64,000 bases of DNA from Promethearchaeota archaeon (lineage in GTDB: Archaea; Asgardarchaeota; Lokiarchaeia; Sigyniarchaeales; SOKP01). Below the pieces are notes generated by a model. It worked only from the letters and a program-made list of their open reading frames with translations. It had not been told where the DNA came from and did not search any database. Positions 38,684 through 48,116 of the stretch are shown piece by piece. Positions within the stretch are counted from its first letter, which is position 1. Every line of letters starts with the position of its first letter. A program made the position numbers and the translations under genes. The stretch is from assembly GCA_019058295.1 (NCBI GenBank), contig JAHPZI010000015.1, positions 44,679-108,678 on the forward strand, read 5' to 3'.

Positions 38684-40243
38684 ATGTCGTTCAATATAAC
38701 AAAATCATTTAATATTCTTTTTAAAAATTTCTTGGAAATAAACAGTGATGTAGTTGCATTAATAGTCTCTGATAAAGGAGGTCTCATTGTTGCGGGGGAA
38801 ACATCATCAGATGTTAATATGGAAATTATTTCAGTTTTAACTGCGATTGTGAATCCAATTTTAGACAGAATTCGCAATGAATTCGCTTTTAAAAAATTTG
38901 GAACTGCTTCTTTCGACACAGATGAATATCGGCTTTTATTTATTTCTGTTGATGAAAACATAACTTTAAGCGTAGTATTAACCACGTTAGCCTCTGTCGA
39001 TAAAGTTTCACCTTATGCTTACTTCCTTGCAGAGAAAACTGCGCAGATTGTCAATGCCGAAGAGGGTGATGTTATTCAGCTTGAGATTCCTAATTTTGAA
39101 TATGAAGGAGAAACAGTTGAAAGAATGAAAGACCAGATTTATCAATTGAGATTAGAAACTGGTGGAACGTATCGTTTCAAATTTATTATTATTGGGGATC
39201 ATTATGTTGGAAAGACTTCCATCGTGCGACGCTACGTTGATAGAAGGTTCTCTAAAGATTACCGGGCGACAATAGGTATAAATATAATCACACATTCGTT
39301 TGATTTTTTTGAGAATGAAATAAATTTATCTTTATGGGATATAGGAGCACAACAGTATTTTAAACGATTTAGGCGTACATATTATATGGGTTCACAAGCT
39401 GCTTTTATCGTTTTTGACTTAACTAACCGCGAAACTTTTGAGAATGTAAAAATTTGGTTCGATGAATTAATTAATTTTTTAGGGAAAATAGATCTTCCAA
39501 TTGTTATTGTAGGAAATAAAACTGATTTGAAAGAAAAGAGAGAAATTAGTTATGAAGAAGGCGTTTCCTTAGTACCAGAATTAGCTGAAAAAGGAGTATC
39601 TAAAATTTCTTATATCGAAACGAGCGCATTGACGGGAGAAAATATTAATGATGCATTTAGTTTAATATCATATCATTACATAGTGAAAAGTAAAGAAAAA
39701 GAAGAAGAATTATTAAGAAAGAGTTTAGAGGACGGGATTAACTGCATTTTAACAGATAGAGAGAAATTAACACTTACATTTATCACGGAAAAAGCTTTTT
39801 GGAATCCCGGCTTACAAATCATGTCTGAATTGATTGAGTTAGGAAAATATGTAAAAAAAAAGGATACAAAAGAAGAAAAGATCTTTGAATATCCAAACGG
39901 TTTAATTCTAAAAAGTCATCTCACTAATAATTTTGATTTATCTGATTCCGATGGCGCCTTTTGCATATTTGATGCGCGCGGCAAAGAGCATATTGATCCA
40001 AAGTGGAAGGAAACATTGATTGAAATCATTGAAAGTATACAAGAAAATAAAGTTGTATTAATAGGTGTAAGAGTGGAACCTGAAAAATTAGACTGGTCAG
40101 TTTTAATGGAAGAATTTGACGTTAACGAGCAGTTGGAGAGAAAGATGGTATCGCTCTTATTCTTTAAAATTGGGGTTGAATATCGCTTAGAAATTTACGA
40201 TCAACTAGAAGTCATGCTAAATACTATTAAAACTATATCTTAA
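38684..40243 (+). CDS. Roadblock/LC7 - Rab-like GTPase - extra domain fusion
   Basis: A 519-residue signalling protein. Residues 1-125 are a roadblock/LC7 fold (VVALIVSDKGGLIVAGE; YRLLFISVDENITLSVV). Residues about 165-340 are a Rab/Ras-like GTPase: P-loop GDHYVGKTS (171-179), switch I Thr196, G3 WDIGAQ (218-223), G4 NKTD (278-281), G5 ETSA (312-315). The usual DxxGQ is DIGAQ, so the Gly equal to Ras Gly60 is Ala. Residues 345-519 form another alpha/beta module (GAFCIFDARG, KVVLIGVRVEPEKLDW) that may be a degenerate GTPase-like domain. No membrane or lipid signal is seen. It probably regulates trafficking or cell-surface polarity; inference from family. Confidence 0.9.
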   Translation: MSFNITKSFNILFKNFLEINSDVVALIVSDKGGLIVAGETSSDVNMEIISVLTAIVNPILDRIRNEFAFKKFGTASFDTDEYRLLFISVDENITLSVVLTTLASVDKVSPYAYFLAEKTAQIVNAEEGDVIQLEIPNFEYEGETVERMKDQIYQLRLETGGTYRFKFIIIGDHYVGKTSIVRRYVDRRFSKDYRATIGINIITHSFDFFENEINLSLWDIGAQQYFKRFRRTYYMGSQAAFIVFDLTNRETFENVKIWFDELINFLGKIDLPIVIVGNKTDLKEKREISYEEGVSLVPELAEKGVSKISYIETSALTGENINDAFSLISYHYIVKSKEKEEELLRKSLEDGINCILTDREKLTLTFITEKAFWNPGLQIMSELIELGKYVKKKDTKEEKIFEYPNGLILKSHLTNNFDLSDSDGAFCIFDARGKEHIDPKWKETLIEIIESIQENKVVLIGVRVEPEKLDWSVLMEEFDVNEQLERKMVSLLFFKIGVEYRLEIYDQLEVMLNTIKTIS

Positions 40244-40421
40244 AAAATTATTATTGCCTTAGAAAACAATTTATTTGATTTGATTGAAAATTTCTAAATT
40301 TATTCAATATTAGGATTATCCCAAATAAAATTGCTGTTTTACTGACAAATATATATTACTACTAACATAAAAATTAAAATAAAAAAAAAGAAATTAATTT
40401 TTTAAGCTCTAATTTTTTATC

Positions 40422-41549
40422 TTATCCAAAATTATTTAGAGTCTCATTTCCAAACGTATTAGTTCCATAATCTCCAAATGCAATATCATTATTCAGAGCT
40501 GTATTTCCTATTATTGTATTTTCTAAACTTACTATTGTCGGGGCCTCTAAAATTACAATCCCATGTCCATAATTCATTCCATCGAATTTAAAATCATAAA
40601 TTGCATTATTACATATAGTGTTATAGCTTGATTTATAAATCTGAATCCCCGAAATATTAGAACCTACGTTGACCGTCATTCCTCTAATTAAATTCCCTAT
40701 AATTGTTGTATAATTACTGCTGATCAGCTGAATTCCATCAGCACTTCCCATAATTATGTTATTCGCGATTGTATTATAATGACCATATAAAAAGTATATA
40801 CCCATTGCAGCCATATCCTTAATTATATTCCCTTCAATCGTATTATTTTCACCTCCCATATCAGGACTAGTCCAACTATATGCTATACCGCTCTCACAAT
40901 TAGAAATAGTATTTGCATGGATATGTGTATTGTTCCCTCCCGAAATCCTAATTCCAAATTGTATTTGATAAAAATAACAATCTTCAACCCAGACATTATT
41001 AGAATGAATATCGACTCCCTCGCCTTTTAAATCCGAGTCACCAATAATTTCAACCCTCTCAATATGAACCGAATTAGAATTCGTTTCATTTACTAAAATA
41101 ATCTCTTTCTCCATTTTTACGATATCGGATGCATTAATAATTAAATCCCTTATAATACAAGATTTGGCGTTAGTTATGTTAAAAGCAGTTCTATCTCCTC
41201 CACAATCTATTGTTGGTACTCCTGTTCCTTGTATAATATAGCTACCTCCTCCATCAATATCTATATGTGAAGTTAGAGTAATTGGTCTTGTTATCATAAT
41301 CTTGCCATTCCCAGTACCAATCATATCTATAGCATTATTTATATCTGCCTCTGAAGAGCAAGGATACTCATTTTCAGTTTTATATACTATTGTAGTTATC
41401 CCAGCAGGCCCATCGTCTCCATCATCTCCATCGTCACCTTCTACTGCTCCCGTTTGAACACTAATTAAAGAATACGCTCCGACTCCTAATCCTATAGCAG
41501 CTAATATAACGGCTATAATAGCAATTGTAGACAATTTATTACTTTCCAT
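40422..41549 (-). CDS. Membrane-anchored right-handed beta-helix protein
   Basis: A 375-residue extracytoplasmic protein. An N-terminal membrane helix (LSTIAIIAVILAAIGLGVGAYSLI) is followed by an acidic Gly/Asp spacer (EGDDGDDGDDGPAG) and then a parallel beta-helix made of PbH1-type turns (NTIEGNIIKDM, NTIANNIIMGS, TTIIGNLIRGM, NTICNNAIYDF). Such NosD-like helices bind or modify polysaccharides or serve as surface layers. No catalytic residues can be assigned. Confidence 0.82.
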   Translation of the reverse strand: MESNKLSTIAIIAVILAAIGLGVGAYSLISVQTGAVEGDDGDDGDDGPAGITTIVYKTENEYPCSSEADINNAIDMIGTGNGKIMITRPITLTSHIDIDGGGSYIIQGTGVPTIDCGGDRTAFNITNAKSCIIRDLIINASDIVKMEKEIILVNETNSNSVHIERVEIIGDSDLKGEGVDIHSNNVWVEDCYFYQIQFGIRISGGNNTHIHANTISNCESGIAYSWTSPDMGGENNTIEGNIIKDMAAMGIYFLYGHYNTIANNIIMGSADGIQLISSNYTTIIGNLIRGMTVNVGSNISGIQIYKSSYNTICNNAIYDFKFDGMNYGHGIVILEAPTIVSLENTIIGNTALNNDIAFGDYGTNTFGNETLNNFG

Positions 41550-41768
41550 TCTTTTTTTACCTCTATTATTTTTAATTTATATTTTATTGAATTTATTGTA
41601 AAAAAGATTTAAGGAGTAATAATATTACTTAGTATTTATATGCATTTTTCCTATTAATCTACTCAAATTCTTTTTTAAAAGGGAAAAAGGCTTTTTTTAA
41701 CGACGATTTGTTATCTTACTTTTCTTTATTTATTCCAATACCATTAAATCAGACATAAATAAAGAAAT

Positions 41769-43196
41769 TTATTTGGTTCTCTTAATATTCATTATTTTAG
41801 TCTTCTTTTTTAACATTAAAACCCCTTGTACGGCTTCTTCAATGCTATGAAATACTGGAATATTTGAAAGCTCTAAAGATTCAATTATAGATCCATATTT
41901 AGGTATATAAGGTATGAAGCATAGAACTGGTTTTTTTGATATTGTCACTGTATTAGCAATTCGTCGTCCTATCTGAAAGGTTATAGACGGAGTATAGGGT
42001 AGAATTAAAATAATAATGCATTCAACCCTATCTATTTTTGAGAGATATTTAATTATATTCTCTAAATCTTCATCTCTAGCCGATCCTGTAAGATCAATTG
42101 GGTTTTCAAATGTTGCTATCCCTCGTGCGACAGGATTTACCAAATTCCTCATTTCAAGTTTTTCTTCTTGAGTGAAATCCACCGCCGTTAAGCCATAGTT
42201 TTTTAATAAATCTGCACAAATAACTCCATGACCGCCCGATAGAGATAGTATAGCAACTTTACCCTCCATAACGAGATTAGGGTCGAATGGCTTTTTCTTA
42301 TGAGATAAAATGTCTAATAACTTTAAATCTGTCAACAATTCGAGTTCTGTAAGTGGTTGTATTATTAAATATTGCTCTAATGCTGCCTGAAGTATTTTTT
42401 CATTGCCTGAAAGACTAGCAGTATGAGATTGAGTTGCTTTTTTGCCTTTTTCAGTCATCCCTCCAAAATATACAATTACATCATTATCAGATTCTTTAGC
42501 TAATTGGAGAAATTTTCTGCTCTTTGAGGGTTTAAACGCCTCTAAATAAAATGCAATATTAGAGGTGTCTTTATCTTTAGTGCTAAAATATTCTAAAAGC
42601 ATTGTTTCATCTACAACTGCTCGATTTCCTATTGAAACTGCTGTGGAAACTCCAATATTAATTTGATTAAATTTATGAAAGAATTGATCTACTAAAACTC
42701 CACCTGACTGACTAATCAATGCGACGGACCCCTTTGGAGGTCGTGTGATTCGCTCTGTAGGCATAAAAATTGTGTCCAACAAGGGGGGTGAATATACACC
42801 TATACAATTGGGACCTAGAACTGCGATATCATTCTCTACTGCTATTTTTATCAGCTTTTCTTGATATTTTTTTCCTTCTCCTCCTATTTCAGCAAAACCA
42901 CCGCTTATGATTATGCACCCTGGAATATTATATTCCGCACATTGTTCTACATATTCTAAAGTAGCTTTTGCAGGTATTGCAAGTACCATAAGTTCCGGAA
43001 CTTTTGGTAAATCCTCTAAACTGGTAAATAGCTCTACACCTTCAATTTCGCCCCCTCCCAGATGAATCCCAAACACTTCAACTTGCATCTCAAATACATT
43101 CTTTATAAAAATGATCCTTCCTGGACTTAATGGATTGGTTTTACTAATACCTACTACTACCATACTCTTTGGTTTAAAAAGTTTCTCTAAATCCAT
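41769..43196 (-). CDS. NDP-forming acyl-CoA synthetase, alpha subunit
   Basis: A 475-residue protein with the ACD alpha layout: a CoA-binding Rossmann domain (SMVVVGISKTNPLSPG), a succinyl-CoA ligase-like domain (ISGGFAEIGGEG, VLGPNCIGVYSPP, SQSGGVLVDQ) and the phospho-His site in ATQSHTASLSG. These enzymes turn acyl-CoA, ADP and phosphate into acid, CoA and ATP. The ATP-grasp beta subunit is not next door and must be encoded elsewhere. Possible companion of 2-oxoacid or aldehyde oxidation. Confidence 0.87.
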   Translation of the reverse strand: MDLEKLFKPKSMVVVGISKTNPLSPGRIIFIKNVFEMQVEVFGIHLGGGEIEGVELFTSLEDLPKVPELMVLAIPAKATLEYVEQCAEYNIPGCIIISGGFAEIGGEGKKYQEKLIKIAVENDIAVLGPNCIGVYSPPLLDTIFMPTERITRPPKGSVALISQSGGVLVDQFFHKFNQINIGVSTAVSIGNRAVVDETMLLEYFSTKDKDTSNIAFYLEAFKPSKSRKFLQLAKESDNDVIVYFGGMTEKGKKATQSHTASLSGNEKILQAALEQYLIIQPLTELELLTDLKLLDILSHKKKPFDPNLVMEGKVAILSLSGGHGVICADLLKNYGLTAVDFTQEEKLEMRNLVNPVARGIATFENPIDLTGSARDEDLENIIKYLSKIDRVECIIILILPYTPSITFQIGRRIANTVTISKKPVLCFIPYIPKYGSIIESLELSNIPVFHSIEEAVQGVLMLKKKTKIMNIKRTK

Positions 43197-43376
43197 GGCT
43201 TTTCAGTAATTCTCTATGATTATTTTTTATAATTTTCCTTCTTAATAATTTTCAAGATCTTGTATATAATTCATTTTAAATTAATATTTTATAACTATTA
43301 GAATTTTAAGTGTAAAAATATAGATTAATTTAATAAATAGTATCAATCAAAAATAAATAATTGAGAAGAAGCGGAA

Positions 43377-43691
43377 ATGTCTACATATTTGATTAGTCCA
43401 GAATTTGTGTTATTCATACGAATTGTATCTATACTCGGATTCATATTTTTAGGATCATATACTTTTTATTCATACTTAAAAATCAAGAATTTAACGCTAT
43501 TATTTATTTCCTTGGCGTTTTTCGTTATTGCGTTTTCAATAATATTAAGAGTTACAGTTATTCCAATAGCAGAAACAGCATATGGCGAGACAGAACTCAT
43601 AGAAGCATTATTTGAAGGAATCCAATTTATAGCAGCTTTTTTCTTTTATGCTGGTTTAAGATTAATCCAACGTAAAAAGGAGGGAGAATAA
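43377..43691 (+). CDS. Small membrane protein, 104 aa
   Basis: Three hydrophobic helices (IVSILGFIFLGSYTFYSYL, LLFISLAFFVIAFSIILRV, GIQFIAAFFFYAGLRLI) and a short basic tail. No family recognised. The next gene starts 2 bp after its stop, with GGAGGGAG inside its end serving as ribosome site, so the two are translated as an operon and may form one membrane complex. Confidence 0.7.
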   Translation: MSTYLISPEFVLFIRIVSILGFIFLGSYTFYSYLKIKNLTLLFISLAFFVIAFSIILRVTVIPIAETAYGETELIEALFEGIQFIAAFFFYAGLRLIQRKKEGE

Positions 43692-43693
43692 TA

Positions 43694-43996
43694 ATGGTGC
43701 TAGAATTAACTCATTTGATAGAATATGGTGTTGAAATAGGCTATGGGATTATTTATTTGATTTTAGCAATATCAACTTTTCTAAAATATAAAAAAACTGA
43801 TAATAAGCTAGCATTATATTTTTTCGCTGCATTTATTTGCTTGGCATTTTCAGGATTTTATGGAGGAATAGCGGGGATTTTAAATAAATCGGGATTCGAG
43901 ATGATACCTATTCTTGGCGATAAGATTTTAGAGATTTATGAAGGAGTAGCACTCGTTGCATTAATATTTTTTATAATCGGATTAATAAAAATCTAA
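43694..43996 (+). CDS. Small membrane protein, 100 aa
   Basis: Three hydrophobic helices, same size and layout as the preceding protein (GIIYLILAISTFLKYKKTDNK; LYFFAAFICLAFSGFYGGI; GVALVALIFFIIGLIKI). The shared loop pattern, a charged turn after helix 1, suggests that the pair arose by duplication. A strong GGAGGGAG precedes the ATG. Function unknown; the gene after it encodes a longin-like soluble protein. Confidence 0.72.
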   Translation: MVLELTHLIEYGVEIGYGIIYLILAISTFLKYKKTDNKLALYFFAAFICLAFSGFYGGIAGILNKSGFEMIPILGDKILEIYEGVALVALIFFIIGLIKI

Positions 43997-43998
43997 TC

Positions 43999-44463
43999 TT
44001 GGAAAATGAAGATAAGATGGCAGAAGAGTTATGGATAATCGATACTGGGGGTATATGTTTTTTTCATAGATGGATTAATAAAGAAACCATACTAGAAAGC
44101 ATTGAAAAAAAAATTCAAATAAAAGATCAACTATTCAGCGGTCTATTATCAGGAATATTAACTTTTACATCGAAAGTCACATCAGATAAGATCGAAAAAA
44201 TTCAAATGTCTGAAGGGAAGTTCTTATTTTTTACGAGTAAAAATTTAATCTTTATTGTTAGAGCAAAAATTAAATCATCAGATAACAAATTAAAAAAAAA
44301 AATTAAATTATTAGAGGATTTATTCCTAAAAAAATTTGAAAAGAAATTAGATAATTTTAATGGCGAAGTCTCATCATTTAAAATTTTTGAAGAAGATTTG
44401 GATGAGATTTTTAATAAAATGACAAAAGTTGAGAAATGGGGTAAAGGAATTTCAAATTTATAA
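43999..44463 (+). CDS. Longin/roadblock-like small protein, 154 aa
   Basis: Soluble protein with an alternating beta-strand opening (LWIIDTGGICFFHRWI) then helix-strand-strand (LFSGLLSGILTFTSKV; KFLFFTSKNLIFIVRAKI) and long C-terminal helices. This pattern resembles longin-like domains common in Asgard archaea. The TTG at 43999 or the ATG at 44017 may start it; the ATG gives MAEELWIIDTGG. It follows two tiny membrane proteins with almost no gap, so it probably works with them at the membrane. The longin call is by pattern only. Confidence 0.62.
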   Translation: MENEDKMAEELWIIDTGGICFFHRWINKETILESIEKKIQIKDQLFSGLLSGILTFTSKVTSDKIEKIQMSEGKFLFFTSKNLIFIVRAKIKSSDNKLKKKIKLLEDLFLKKFEKKLDNFNGEVSSFKIFEEDLDEIFNKMTKVEKWGKGISNL

Positions 44464-44554
44464 GTCGATTTTATCCACTTTATTAATTAAATAATTACTT
44501 TTAATAATATTTTTTAATAGATTTTCTATAATCGTAGGTTAGAATAAAGACTTT

Positions 44555-44564
44555 GGTGGGTGAT
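44555..44564 (+). promoter_or_regulatory. Shine-Dalgarno GGTGGGTGAT for AOR2
   Basis: The GGTGAT part (44559-44564) matches the archaeal anti-SD and lies 5 nt before the in-frame ATA at 44570. The first in-frame GTG is 38 nt further on. This placement decides the start. Confidence 0.6.
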
Positions 44565-44569
44565 TTAAA

Positions 44570-46405
44570 ATAATCAAAGGGTTTAGAGGAAGATTATTAC
44601 GAGTGAATTTGTCGATAAAAGAGATATCAACAGAACCATTAAATGAAAATTATGCTAAAGATTTCTTAGGAGGAGCAGGTTATGCCTGTCGGTATTTACA
44701 TGATTTTATCGATAAAGCTACAAATCCTCTATCTCCTGATAATATTATAATGTTCATGAATGGCCCATTAAATGGAACATTTGCTCCTAATACTGGTAGA
44801 TGGGTGGTGTGTTCCAAATCACCATATACTGGAATTTGGGGTGAATCAAACTGCGGCAGCTGGTTTGGTGCTGAAGTTAAGAAGGCGGGTTATGATGGTA
44901 TCATTATATCTGGTACTTCGGATAAACCAGTATACCTTGAAATTAAGGATAATAATGCAAAAATTAAAGACGCTGAGTCTTTATGGGGTAAAGGTACATT
45001 TTATACTACAAAAAAGCTTAAAGAGGTTTTTGGAGATGAAAAAGCTATGGTAGCGTGTATCGGTCAAGCCGGTGAAAACCTTGTAAAATTCGCAAACATT
45101 GTATCAGAACAGAGGGCCGCTGGTAGAACTGGCATGGGTGCGATTTTAGGTTCAAAAAAGCTAAAAGCAATAATTGTAAAAGGGAGTAATATTAAATTAG
45201 ATGTAGCCAATCCCGATAAATTGAAGGAAGTAATAGCTAAAACAAGAGATAATGTTAAATCTTCAATGATGACAAAAATCTTAAATAAATTTGGGACTTC
45301 TGGTGGTGTTAACCTTTATAATACAACTGGAGAATTACCAATCAAATATTTCACACAATCAAATTGGGATTATGCAGACAATATCTCGGGAGTCACAATG
45401 GCAGAAAAAATATTAGTTAAAAATAGATTCTGCCATTCATGCGTTATTGGCTGTGGAAGGAGAGTTGTTATTAAAGAAGGTAACTACAAAACTGATGAAA
45501 TTGAGGGTCCTGAGTATGAAACACTTGTGAGTTATGGAAGCCTATATTTAAATGATAATTTAGAAGCTATCGTTGATATTAATACAAAATGCTATGATTA
45601 TGGAATTGATACTATTAGTTCTGGAGCCATAATCTCGCTTATAACTTATCATTATAATCAAGGGAATATTAAATTAGAAGCCCTTGATGGATTAATACCA
45701 GAATGGGGTAATAATAAAGTAGCTGAAAAGTTTTTGGAAAAAATTGTTAAACGTGAAGGAATAGGAGATCTTTTGGCTGAAGGGTCCAATGCTGTTGGTA
45801 AAAGATTTAATATTCCTCAAGATGAGATTGCTACAGTTTATGGTTTAGAAATAACTTATCATGATCTACGTTCAAATTATGGAATGGCGATAGCATATGG
45901 GATGGGGTTAAAAGGGCCTTCACATAATTTACTTGATGCTTATTTTGTATTAACAGGCATTCCATTAGAAGAAATTGGGATAAAATTAATAGATAAATTC
46001 TCTGATAGTAGGGATATGGCTGAATTTTGCTCTTTACTTATGGATTACCGAGCATTATATAGTTCAATGATAATGTGTTCTTTTTGTAATCCTTTACCTT
46101 CTCAAATTGCATCTATAATTGAACATGCTACTGGATTAAAATTTGGACTTGACGAGATTAAATTATATGGAGAGAGAATAGCAACAATTAAACGATTATT
46201 TAACATTAAAATGGGGTTAACTCAAGAAGATGACAATTTACCACAGATTTTGTTGAGACCATTTTCAGATGGCGGTTCAGCGGGTAAATCCCCAGATTTT
46301 AAAAAATTAAAAAAGTATTTTTACAACTATAGAGACTGGGATCCAAAAACCGGAATCCCAAGTGACTTTAAACTTAATATATTATCATTAAATACTCTAA
46401 GATAG
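44570..46405 (+). CDS. Aldehyde:ferredoxin oxidoreductase (AOR2); probable AUA start
   Basis: A tungstopterin AOR of about 611 residues. The family N-terminus (KGFRGRLLRVNLS, matching the usual GxxGKxLRVDL) lies upstream of the first GTG (44603), and no ATG, GTG or TTG is in frame between it and the stop at 44561. Initiation at ATA 44570 with a well-placed SD explains this. Further motifs: GGAGYACRYL, GPLNGTFAPNTGRWVV, GRTGMGAILGSKKLKA, the cluster ligands CHSCVIGC and a distal CSFC. It oxidises an unknown aldehyde with ferredoxin. It is followed 36 bp later by an amidase gene, possibly co-transcribed. Confidence 0.92.
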   Translation: MIKGFRGRLLRVNLSIKEISTEPLNENYAKDFLGGAGYACRYLHDFIDKATNPLSPDNIIMFMNGPLNGTFAPNTGRWVVCSKSPYTGIWGESNCGSWFGAEVKKAGYDGIIISGTSDKPVYLEIKDNNAKIKDAESLWGKGTFYTTKKLKEVFGDEKAMVACIGQAGENLVKFANIVSEQRAAGRTGMGAILGSKKLKAIIVKGSNIKLDVANPDKLKEVIAKTRDNVKSSMMTKILNKFGTSGGVNLYNTTGELPIKYFTQSNWDYADNISGVTMAEKILVKNRFCHSCVIGCGRRVVIKEGNYKTDEIEGPEYETLVSYGSLYLNDNLEAIVDINTKCYDYGIDTISSGAIISLITYHYNQGNIKLEALDGLIPEWGNNKVAEKFLEKIVKREGIGDLLAEGSNAVGKRFNIPQDEIATVYGLEITYHDLRSNYGMAIAYGMGLKGPSHNLLDAYFVLTGIPLEEIGIKLIDKFSDSRDMAEFCSLLMDYRALYSSMIMCSFCNPLPSQIASIIEHATGLKFGLDEIKLYGERIATIKRLFNIKMGLTQEDDNLPQILLRPFSDGGSAGKSPDFKKLKKYFYNYRDWDPKTGIPSDFKLNILSLNTLR

Positions 46406-46441
46406 AATTAAAATTATTTAATATTAAAAATAAATAAAAAG

Positions 46442-47932
46442 GTGAAAAAGACGAATAAAGAGGATATTTGCTTTATGTCAGCTTGCGATATGATAGATAA
46501 AATTAAAAGGCAAGAATTAACATCGCAAGAAATAACTGAAGCTATAATCGAAAGAATTGAAAGAATAAATCCAATAATTAACGCCTATTGTACTCCTACC
46601 TTCGATCTTGCAAGAGAAACCGCTAAGAAAGCGGATGAGGCCGTGAAAAAGGGAGAAAAGCTAGGTTTGTTGCATGGAGTCCCTACTTCTATAAAGGACG
46701 AAGTAGAAACTAAGGGTATAAGAAGTACTTTTGGATGTGTAATATTTGAGAATTACATCCCAGAAGAGGATGATGTCGCAGTGGCGAGGTTAAAAGATGC
46801 AGGTATAGTTATGTTAGGAAAAACCAATACCCCAGCATTTGGATATGCCCCAATTACGAATAATAAGATTTTTGGACCATCTAAAAACCCTTGGGATTTA
46901 ACCAAAACGCCTGGTGGTTCAAGTGGTGGTGCTGCTGCAGCATGTGTCGCTGGATTGGCCCCTATTAATCTTGGGGGTGATGGGGGAGGTTCTATAAGAA
47001 TTCCTAGTAGTTGGTCAGGATGTTTTGGAATAAAACCCACCTTTGGCAGAGTCCCTCATTTATTTGCTAAGTTAGGTGGAACTGCAGCAACTCTAAGCCA
47101 AGGAGGACCTCTCGTAAGGTATGTGAAAGACGCGGCGTTATATCTTGATGTAGTATGTGGCCCACACGAATCAGATAAATATTCTGCACCAAAACCTCCG
47201 TATAGTTTTCTTGAGAAACTGAACGAGACGCCTAAAAAACTAAAAATTGGTATTACTTTCGATATGAACAATGTACAAGCAATTGATCCCGAAGTTAGGA
47301 AGATTGTCTTAGATAGCGCTGAAAAATTAACCCAAATGGGTTGGACACTCGAAGAGAGTAAATTAATTAATCTGAAAGAATCCTCAAAAACTTTGCTTGG
47401 TGTAAAGAGGCCTAAGCTTAGAAGTCCCTCCATCGTCATAGGAACAATCTGGGCAACGAGCTTTGCACATGTTTTAAAAGTAACTAAGTTATATAATAAA
47501 TGGAAGGATAAAATGGACGATACATTAATAACTATGTGTAAAATGGGGGAGGCATTCTCAGCACAGGATGTTAAAGTTGCTGAATTACAAATAGAAATGA
47601 TTAATGAAAATATCGCAGAACACTTTAAGGAATACGATATTTTAATATCTCCTGCAACGACCATTCCTGCACCACCCTTCGACACTACATTATTAGACTT
47701 AATTGAAGTAGATGGGAGAAAGACGAATTCTACTGATTGGGCGGCTTTTACTTACCCATTCAACTTTAGCGGTCATCCGGGAGCGTCGATTCCGTGTGGA
47801 TGGCATAGTAGCGGACTACCCATAGGAATGCAAATTGTCGGAAAGCGATGGGACGAAGTCACTGTCCTTCAAGTGTCAAAAGCTTTCGAAGAAATAGCTC
47901 CATGGCAAGATAAAAAACCTAATTTTAATTAA
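46442..47932 (+). CDS. Amidase signature family enzyme
   Basis: A 496-residue Ser-cisSer-Lys amidase. The Lys lies in VPTSIKDEVETKG, the two Ser in TPGGSSGGAAAACVAG and GGDGGGSIRIPSS. The tail PCGWHSSGLPIGMQIVG is typical. It hydrolyses a carboxylic amide to acid and ammonia; it could process products such as amides made from AOR substrates, but this is a guess. It is not clearly GatA, as no gatB/gatC are nearby. Start is GTG 46442; ATG 46475 is an alternative with GAGGAT upstream. Confidence 0.9.
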   Translation: MKKTNKEDICFMSACDMIDKIKRQELTSQEITEAIIERIERINPIINAYCTPTFDLARETAKKADEAVKKGEKLGLLHGVPTSIKDEVETKGIRSTFGCVIFENYIPEEDDVAVARLKDAGIVMLGKTNTPAFGYAPITNNKIFGPSKNPWDLTKTPGGSSGGAAAACVAGLAPINLGGDGGGSIRIPSSWSGCFGIKPTFGRVPHLFAKLGGTAATLSQGGPLVRYVKDAALYLDVVCGPHESDKYSAPKPPYSFLEKLNETPKKLKIGITFDMNNVQAIDPEVRKIVLDSAEKLTQMGWTLEESKLINLKESSKTLLGVKRPKLRSPSIVIGTIWATSFAHVLKVTKLYNKWKDKMDDTLITMCKMGEAFSAQDVKVAELQIEMINENIAEHFKEYDILISPATTIPAPPFDTTLLDLIEVDGRKTNSTDWAAFTYPFNFSGHPGASIPCGWHSSGLPIGMQIVGKRWDEVTVLQVSKAFEEIAPWQDKKPNFN

Positions 47933-47936
47933 CAGA

Positions 47937-47985
47937 TTTTTTTATAAATTATTTTATTTATTATTATTTTTTTCTGACTTTTTTT
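47937..47985 (+). terminator. T-rich terminator after the amidase gene
   Basis: Three runs of seven T residues within 50 nt follow the amidase stop codon, as in archaeal intrinsic termination. Sequence-only call. Confidence 0.4.
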
Positions 47986-48116
47986 CTTGGTTATTTATAT
48001 AGAGAGTGGTGACTTTTCTAAAATGCCTTTAGAAGTTCCGTAAGTGTCGAATTGAGATTAACTAAACTTATTATTAAACACTATAAAACAAGATTTAGAA
48101 TACTGTATAAGATTAG

